The position numbers and the translations under genes are program-made. The notes beneath the pieces were generated by a model. It was not told the DNA's origin. It ran no database searches and worked only from the letters and a program-made list of their open reading frames with translations. Shown here one piece after another: positions 56,465 through 64,000 of a stretch of DNA of 64,000 nucleotides; the stretch's first letter is position 1, and each line of letters starts with the position of its first letter. The stretch spans positions 1,612,001 to 1,676,000 of the forward strand of contig JAQOOI010000076.1 of the NCBI GenBank assembly GCA_028554645.1. The letters run 5' to 3'. The stretch is from Omphalotus guepiniiformis. Lineage: Eukaryota > Basidiomycota > Agaricomycetes > Agaricales > Omphalotaceae.

Positions 56465-59400
56465 TCAGAAAAGCCTCACAAAGTTACTCGGAAACACATG
56501 TCTCCCCCTCTGCCTCCTATTCTCATCCAAAAGTTCCCCACTCCACCACCCATCCTCAGGCGTAGCAGTAACAGCAATAACATCTCCCGCCTGGAAATCA
56601 AACTCCTCATCAATAGTCGCTGTGTAATCGTACAACGCTTGAACATAAAACCAAGTTTAAATTTGTCAGTCTTCAAACTTACGCAGTAAGAAAAAGAAAA
56701 AAAAAGTAACACACCATAAAACAGGATCCCCGCTCCTTCCTCTGTGACCTGTCTCGTAGGAGCAGCAATCACAGCACCTCCTCCAACTCCACCGCCTATT
56801 AACGCAGGCGACGGACTCCTCCTAACAGGCCCAGCATCCCTATACAATGAAACACTCTGCTGATACCCAGAACCCTGTTGAGGATGCATACCCCTCTGAT
56901 GAACAACCACCTGCTGCTGCTGTTGTTGTTGTTGCTGCTGCAACTGCGGAGGTGGTGGTGGAGCCCCTCCTCCAGCACCCCCACCGTTCCCGTAATATCC
57001 TCCTCCTCCTCCTCCGATACCTCGCTGAACCCCGTTCACGCTTAGCTGCGATGGGTGTGTGTACCCTACGACAGGCCCAGCAGCGGGCGGTGGGGGTTGA
57101 TATAGTTGTTGTTGTTGAGGTGGAGGTTGGTAGTGCGCAGGTGGAGGTGCGTATGCGGGTTGTTGTTGGATGGGTGGTGGTGGTTGAACGTAGCTTGGCT
57201 GGGGTGGCGGCGGGGGCTGGTAAGGTGCGGGAGGAGGCGCATATGGGGGTTGAGCGGCGGGAGCAGAGTAACTTGCTTGGCGGTATTGATGATGTTGTTG
57301 TTGTTGTTGCTGCTGCTGCTGCTGCTGGGGAGGTGGCTGTCGGTATTGTAATTGTTGATGTTGCTGTTGCTGTTGTTGCTGCTGCTGTTGCTGCTGATAC
57401 CTCTGCGCCATCTCATCCACCATGACCCTCCCATTAGGATCTAGTGCAATGCCTAGGGGATTCGGACTCGTCGGACGTTGTTGAGATAAAGCTCCACCCG
57501 ACATATTCGATCCCGGCGGTGGAGAAATATACTGACCAGGTGAAGGCGCAGGACTCGTAGAGCGCGACATAGGCTGTGGACTATTACTCCTCGATCCACC
57601 ATGTGCACCAATCCCCGCATGTCCCAACTGACTCGGTGGCCTATTGAGATTTTGCCCCTGCTGCTGCTCGTTGACATTGGGGGACGGAGCAGAGTAGCTG
57701 CCTCGTCGGCTGTTGGAACGGCTGATGATCTTGCGCTCACCAGGTAAAGACTGATGATAATCGCTGAGAACACCTTCGATAACTTCCGCACCGGGAGACA
57801 CAGGTTTCTTCGGCATCATAAATGCCGCTGTAGGCGGGTTGGGGTTCGGAGAAGTAGGTCGTGAAGCGGTAGTAGGATACGCCCCGACGACCATCTCGGC
57901 GGAATTGCGATAATCTCGCGAAGGAGAAGGGGATCTACCTGAAGCAGATCCCGTAGCGGAACCGGGAGCAGCAAGAGAGTCTATTGTCCCTCTGCGCGAA
58001 GTTCCCGTAGGATTGGCATCTCCACTTGGCCGACCTCTCCAAGTACTGTTGCGTCTAACGTTGCCAGCGGTGGAGACTTGGTTTTTCAGTTCTTCGAGCT
58101 GCTTGGCTAACGGATCATCTGCGCTGTTGTGTTTAGAGGGAGACGCAGAGGAAGCGCCGGAGAAGCTAGATGTGCTCCGACGCTGGGGATCATGGTTGAG
58201 ATCGACCTTGTACGCATTCGATCCCACTTTGATATAGGTCTCAGCGGTGGGGTCGATGGTCTCTGCGAGAGGGTCGGAAGGAGGAGGGTTCCTGTATGAT
58301 GAGACGTTTGTCGGTTTTCTGGTGAGTTGTTGCTGAGCGGAAGGAGATGCTGCGTTCGACAAGGAAGGGGAGTGATGTCCGTTAACACCATTGACCCCAT
58401 TCGTGGCTCTATTGGATTGACCAAGGTCAGTAACAGAGTTTTTGGCACTGTGGCTCCCGCCAGCTCCTATACCGGCGGTATTCACTACTGGCTCATCTTC
58501 TTCTTCCGACGGTATCGCTTGTGGTTGGCGAAGAGGACTTGATCGTTGCGAAGAGCGCATGAAATGAGCCGGCTTCGCTCGGGAACTTGGGGTGGTGGCT
58601 TCTGGAGAATTATACGTGAAGAAGGCAGGGGGTGCAGGTATCTGGTTCCCAGTCCCGTAGTCCCGCACAAAGTTCTCCATCTCTTTATCCGACTCCATTT
58701 GTTCCAGTGCCACACGAAGTTTTTCGCAAGACTCATCAAAGTTGGAACATGAGAAGATTGGAAAGAATACAAAGACAAATTTCCAGCGCACCTCATCGTC
58801 TGCAACACAGACAGTCGAGACTGCATTAGCATATGCCCACATATTGTCCTTCATGAATTCCATACGATCATCCTCTAAATCTTGACATGTATCACAGAAC
58901 GTCTTCCAGTCCTGCTCCCACTTCACCGCCGTGTCCTGGAACGCTCTCGCAAAGTTGGCAAAGTCCCTCTCGTTCGCCTGCACAGTCTGCTGCGCCCTCT
59001 CAAGCTTCAGCTGCACTTTCTCCAAATCCTTGCCTTGCACTAGCGTCGATTGCGCTGTATATGAGTTGATGCGCATGCAATCTTGCTCATACTTTTCTCG
59101 GGCTTTGGTGACATAAGACTCCTGCGTTTGTTTCGCTTTGAACTCCTTCTCAATAACGGACTGGTAGACCTTTTTGTGGTGAGTTTGTTTATTGTAGAAC
59201 GCAGTGGTTTGAGCCTCGAGGTCGGACTTGATCTGCTGGGCAAGGTTGAGATGGTAACCCGATTGTCGATCTGTTTCGAGTCTGATGGTGTCGAGACAGG
59301 TGCGCAGTTCACTGCAAGCAGGTGTTAGTCACGGCACGGTGCAAACTCAGGTCCAACACCGCAGAGTAATAAGACGGAGTTCAGCTGTTTATAGAAGATG

Positions 59401-59914
59401 TAGAAGCCAGTGAAAGAGAGCGACCAGCAAAATGAAGCAAATGAATGAGAAAGAGGCTTTAGGTTCGGTTCAGAACGCCGCGGACTGGACTATCAATGCA
59501 GTGGTTGTCCAAGCCATCGTCTAAGGCAAGAAGAGGGCGCCTCATCAGGAATAAAAGAATATAAACCCACTTACCCAATTTCGTCTCTCCCGAGCGTTAC
59601 TTTGGCTAATTTGGCCAGTCGTTTCGCAAATTCTTCCTCAAGCGCAGCTCTACAAATCAGTTGGGAATCGGTAAACACACCCTCGCATTGTAGAGTCTGA
59701 TATGTATGATGACCCACCTTTCTTTCCAAAAGTTCTTGAGTTCATCCATAGTCCTCATAGCGCCCCGCATTCGTGCAAAAAGAACATCGACACCTCCGTC
59801 TCCTGCACCCCAAAATGAATTGCAGAAGTCCGTAGAGCGACCTGTACTGGCTGGTGAGCCAGCCCTCATATACTTGGACAGCGACGTCGTCGATGGCTGC
59901 CGCCTCGCGGACAT
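56465..59914 (-). CDS. F-BAR/SH3 cytokinesis-type protein, long paralogue (993 aa)
   Basis: Five exons on the minus strand: 59914-59718, 59649-59575, 59311-58792, 58731-56715 and 56637-56465; phases close to 993 residues. FCH/F-BAR domain: DFCNSFWGAGDGGVDVLFAR, LERAQQTVQANERDFANFAR, DDRMEFMKDNMWAYANAVST. An approximately 600-residue disordered linker rich in Ser, Pro and Gln follows; it holds two poly-Gln tracts around 57310-57395. The SH3 domain is C-terminal (YDYTATIDEEFDFQAGDVIA, EDGWWSGEL, FPSNFVRLF). It matches Cdc15/Imp2/Hof1 scaffolds of the actomyosin ring. All four intron positions and phases equal those of the paralogue at 8737-10579, and exon 2 is 75 nt in both. Intron 2 is long (263 nt). 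Confidence 0.94.
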
Positions 59915-61914
59915 GTTGGACGATAGTGTGCAAGTGCTGTTGAATTACAAGGTGACAGTGTCGCAATGGATCAGATGGCAGTACGATATTTGAGTGCCGT
60001 TCTGGTCGGTGGCTGCACTGCCACAAGTGCCTGCCATCATACAAGCAAGCTTTTATTTCACCTTCTTTCATGATCCTTTCGAAGCTATCGAAAGTGTATC
60101 CAAAATTCTTTGTTCTACTGGCTATCTGACATGTTACATACAAAGTGCCAGCTGCAGGCCTTTCAAGCTGTCGTCTTGATATAGGGCGAAGGAGAGCTGC
60201 GTTTTTTACCCTCTCGTTTGAAGGGTGATGCATGATGGTTTGGGCGCAAAATACAGTAAGCTCATGTCTCGATTCTCAGGACTGAAAGAACCTTTGCTGG
60301 TTAGCATAAAATCACCCTGCTCTCAGTGGTCTCACCGGCTGCTTGGAACATCGCCTCAGGCCTATATCGCGCCAGCGAAGGCCGGAAAGGCCGTACAGCC
60401 TTGCACTATGAGCCAGTATGGCACTGAAAGCCTTTGATAGCGTCCTGACCTGGCCTGGTCATCATGCATTACGACTTAACCCAATGAAATATGTACAATG
60501 AACATGCTACGAGGTCATATCAAACAGTCTGTTCATCATGATATTCGCAGTAGGAATCCATTCCGACCATTCGTGACCACGGCAATATTTTGACAATGCT
60601 TTTCCGTTACTTCCGTGCTAGTCTCTGCCATAATCCAGTGTTGGGCTGGTTGGGTGTTGGGGTCGCCCTCAAGGATCAAGAGGCGCGGAAAACTATTTTC
60701 TTGCCCAGCAATTCGGTACCTCCGCTCATTCTACATCCTCTTTTTCGTGTCAGTCGAACGGTCTCATGTAGCCTAAATGACGATGACTCGGATGAAGCGC
60801 GTCGGCCCTTTTCTTCCGCCTAAACCCTCAGACCAGACAACATAGCGTAGTGCCGGTGAGTTTTAGTGAGGCACTATTACTTAGCTGGCACTGGAGGAAG
60901 ATAGAGCTCAGCTCTTGAGGAAGTTAATTGTACAGTACCATGTCGGACGTTGAGCAGATTTTCTATACTTCATTTTTTTTCTCCTGTTCCGATTCGTCAT
61001 ATTTTCATGATACTGATGACATTACCACGCTGTCAGATTAGTGATCTTGCTGAAGAACCGACTCGCACTCAACTGTCCATGTCAACATTTGCTCCACAGT
61101 ACCAGACAGTATTCTACTAACGAGGCGAGTCCCCTAATAGTTATTCTGCTCGACCCGTCACCCCATCTCATCGTTGAACTACACATTCCTATTCTAATTC
61201 TATAGGAGTGTACACTAGTGTACATCTCATGCAAAATATCACCACTAGCCGCCGTATAAAACCAAAAAAAAAAAAAAAAACAAAGGAAGAACACAAGCGC
61301 GCCGTGCTGCCCGTACTTGACCGGTCGCCTGTGGGGTATCATCGGAATAATACAAATCATGAAAAGCTGCTTGACCCTCCGGACTCCTCACGATTGTCGG
61401 TAAGTAAGTGATCCTCTTATCTCTCGCACAAAAAAATTTCACGAATCTTCCACCCGCACAACCAGAGGTCATCAGTTACATGATACGACGGTCGGCGTGT
61501 TCGCTCCGGTTCGGTCTTTACAAGCGAGAGAGGCCTTTTATACCCTGCCATAAGCCTGCCATCAAGCTCCAGTGTCCACCAAAGCGCTATCTTAAATTAA
61601 CTCTCGCTCCGGGTTTTCCAATTTCCAGAGTACACGCTATACACGCTAGTACACGCAAGCAAATCTTACGATCACGAAAAAGAATTTGATGCATACAGCT
61701 TCAAGCGCATCGCTCCTGCATTGCTCCACTCTAGGCGCATGCCTTCCGACTCCCGAGTCTCCGAAAAATGTCTCGGCACACAGGGTGTAGCAAAAAACCA
61801 GGCTGAGGAAGTATAAAAATCTCAGAGTCTTATCGGTTTTACTTCCCTTTTGTTCGCAGACCCTTTGCTTCCTTCCCTTTGGTCCGTCCCAGCTTGACAT
61901 TAGTGGTTTTAATC
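59915..61914. other. Intergenic, no supported gene
   Basis: Short frames only. A poly-A run of about 18 nt lies at 61263-61280. The region just before 61915 is pyrimidine-rich, as expected for a fungal promoter and leader. Confidence 0.45.
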
Positions 61915-62204
61915 ATGAAGTTCACCGCTGTTTTCGCTGTCGCTGTCGCCTTCGCCTCCGCGGTGAGCGCCATGCCCATTGACACTCCTGCGACCAACGC
62001 AAAGCGCATGGCTGCTGGGCTTCCTCCTCTTCCGCCTGTCCGTCGGTCCCCTGTCATAGGTAAAGGCATCATATCGCGTCCCGGAATTGACTGATTCTCA
62101 ATGTTGTCTTCGTCTATGATTTTTCTGGTACAGCGGAAGGTCCTTCTCCCAGTTATCGAAAGAGAGCCCCGGTCCCACAGCCTTCGGTTTACCGTAGGGC
62201 GTGA
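61915..62204 (+). CDS. Small secreted protein with repeated dibasic sites (71 aa)
   Basis: Two exons, 61915-62059 and 62134-62204, separated by a 74-nt GT-AG intron; 71 residues. A signal peptide (KFTAVFAVAVAFASAVSA, cleavage near residue 19) precedes segments cut by basic pairs: KR at 30-31, RR at 43-44, RKR at 57-59 and RR at 69-70. The spacers are Pro-rich (MAAGLPPLPPV, SPVIAEGPSPSY, APVPQPSVY). This is the layout of precursors cleaved by the Golgi protease Kex2 into short peptides. The transcript probably has a long 3' untranslated region. Function unknown. Without the intron the frame ends at 62094. Confidence 0.75.
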
Positions 62205-63835
62205 ACAAGCTTGTACATGGTGAGGTTGATCTCTTTCTGATCGGGTTTTTTTCCGTCGGTACAATGAAAACTGACGTGTACTGTTTTTTTCCATCACCCG
62301 CCCTGCATACGACTTTCGCGACCTTCGCTACAGATGTAGACTCCCACTCCACCTTAACACGTTGGGATTTTTTGCCATCCCCGACTTGTTCTCCGTTTTT
62401 CCTTCGCAACTATCACCTTGCCGTTCTCACGGAAGGAGTGGATGTATGCCTTCCCACCAAATGCACTGGTACATAGACAGTTTATCCTTCATCGACGGGA
62501 CACCCACACTCCTTAACCGACCATGGGGGTGCTTCATGCACCCCTCGAAGGACCGTTGTTGATGATACTCACTACCTACACTCCGCCGTTGTCTGTTCTT
62601 TCTCTCGCGATTATATTTTTATCTTTTGCCTAGCACCCCTCCCCTGCTATCATTTATCATTCGATATACCCCGATCTGCTTCCCGTTACATACCACTCCC
62701 GCTCTCGCTTTTAGGACCACGTAGACTCTGCTTAGACTTTTCTTTACCTTACTTCCCTCTCTTCCCATTATTTATTCACTTCCTTTCGTCGTTGTTAAAA
62801 CTCACCCACCCTAGACATATACACGACCGTCTTGGAACCCTTCCTCTAGATTCAGGCGACCGTCGTTTATGAACTATTTTATGACCTTAGACGTAGCGGG
62901 ACTTTTCTGTTCTGTTTAATTACCCCCTACCATCTTTACGCTGCGTCTGATGCTTATTGACTTTTGACTCTCCTAGAACATTAGATGCTTTCAATGAGAA
63001 TCGCGCCAGACTTGCACTCTATCCAGATTGATTGCGAATCTAGCAGGCATATGTGTACAAAAGATATTTTCGTGTAAAGGCCACAAACGTAGCTTTTCCC
63101 TTGGCATATATGCGTGTCTCGCACATACAAACCAGCTGAGGTCTTTAGTGGGCTTCCCTCCGCCTCCCCATTCTTGCTCAGGCTAGATCATAGACGAAGA
63201 AGCAGTCCTGACGGAGGCGATGAGCATGAGCATGAAGATGCTAAAAGATCTACTGTTCGTCTCTCCAAGCGCTTTCCATCCTTTTATTCAATACCCTTCG
63301 CATTGATGCTCCTCCAATAATCGATATAGCTTATGATTCAGATCCTATTAATTGCCTTGAGTGGTCGAACTCTCAAACGAGGCAGGAAATCATCTCGGCT
63401 CTGCCTTCTAGGTTGGGAAGAACATAAAATTGGCAGCGCGGTATATACGAATCAAATCTTTCCTATGCATATATTTCTGAACATTTCCCGAGCCGTCACT
63501 CTAGCGGTGTGGTATAGCGTCGGTATATCAAGCGTAGACGTCAGGCCGTCCAACCATGCACGGTTTTGATGAATTCGACGATTCGTCGATAGTTGATGAA
63601 TAGCGCTCCTCATTGGAGTGTTCAACTTGGTGTATATATTCGACGCCTGGAACGTGACGTATTGAAAGCAATAGCAAGCCTGATAAGTATTCCCATTACA
63701 GTTACATGCAGACACGTCTCTACTCCTGAGCTGAACGACTTGCTGACCCTACAACGGAGGGTAACGAACCACTGACTCGACGCGACGCAATATGAACCAC
63801 CATCTTCCCTCTTTGTGTCACTTACCAGAGCTTAC
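62205..63835. other. Non-coding region after the small secreted gene
   Basis: Very pyrimidine-rich to about 62950, plausible as 3' UTR or flank. Short frames at 63114-63320 and 63333-63569 lack supporting features. Confidence 0.4.
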
Positions 63836-64000
63836 CCCCATTACCGTATCCCCCTTAATTCCTTCATCATCCCTACCGGCATAAACTGCAACAGGGTTAA
63901 AGAAAGGAGGAAGCGACCAAGATCTCTGCGGCATTCCCGTAGACTCATTATACGGCGGCACCGCGTATGGTGGCCGGGCCTTCGAGGGTTGGTCGTCGAA
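63836..64000 (-). CDS. Partial gene at the right edge, unknown
   Basis: An open minus-strand exon enters from the window edge and ends at a good donor (GTAAGC, 63835-63830). It encodes Pro-rich sequence (KARPPYAVPPYNESTGMPQ, SLPPFFNPVAVYAGRDDEG). The continuation is outside the window or unresolved downstream. Confidence 0.5.

Noticed and set aside
56847..57425. 192-codon plus-strand frame opposite the long F-BAR gene
   Set aside because: It is an antisense shadow of the poly-Gln/Pro linker; Val/Ala runs mirror the CAG/CCA repeats.
1..64000. CRISPR arrays, bacterial operons, integrons or phage genes
   Set aside because: The window is eukaryotic: spliceosomal introns throughout, no regularly spaced identical repeats, and no prokaryotic gene families.

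Overview
This window is nuclear DNA of a filamentous basidiomycete, most likely a mushroom-forming Agaricomycete. The evidence is dense short GT-AG introns (about 48-105 nt, up to 16 exons per gene), fungal housekeeping genes (USO1/p115, coatomer zeta, a YAR1-like ankyrin protein), a fungal GH30 galactanase, and Ty3/Gypsy elements including a chromovirus. Gene models were spliced by hand, using GT-AG consensus and reading-phase closure; in the models called confidently, every exon keeps frame.

Left third (1-13 kb): gene-poor DNA, a multi-exon multi-pass membrane protein (minus strand), a long perfect hairpin (5129-5256), a YAR1-like ankyrin gene, a short F-BAR/SH3 gene and an unknown coiled-coil gene. 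From 13384 to 20889 lies a complete but inactivated chromovirus (453-bp LTRs, 5-bp target duplication). It sits in what looks like an older repeat, whose related short repeats appear in inverted orientation on either side.

Centre (22-44 kb): the gene-rich core. In order: an F-box-associated-like gene (-), USO1 (-), a small gene (-), a secreted GH30 endo-beta-1,6-galactanase (+), a membrane-anchored METTL24-like methyltransferase (-), a secreted 5'-nucleotidase-type metallophosphatase (+), a Ser/Thr-rich single-pass membrane protein with a PPxY-type tail (-), a CHY zinc-finger gene (+), a NIF3-C-terminal-like gene (-) and RET3/coatomer zeta (+). USO1 (ER-Golgi tether) and RET3 (COPI coat) both serve early secretory traffic, but nothing in the sequence shows co-regulation. 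Between 31 and 35 kb is a gene desert with a telomere-like repeat beside a tRNA-like sequence.

Right third (44-64 kb): two diverged inverted copies of an unknown gene flank a nested transposon. An intact Gypsy element (45689-51207, one 1530-aa Gag-Pol frame) is inserted 6 bp inside the left terminal inverted repeat of a hAT-like non-autonomous element. Beyond are a small membrane-protein gene, a 993-aa F-BAR/SH3 paralogue of the gene at 8.7 kb with all four intron positions conserved, a 71-aa secreted protein punctuated by dibasic Kex2-type sites, and a partial gene at the right edge.
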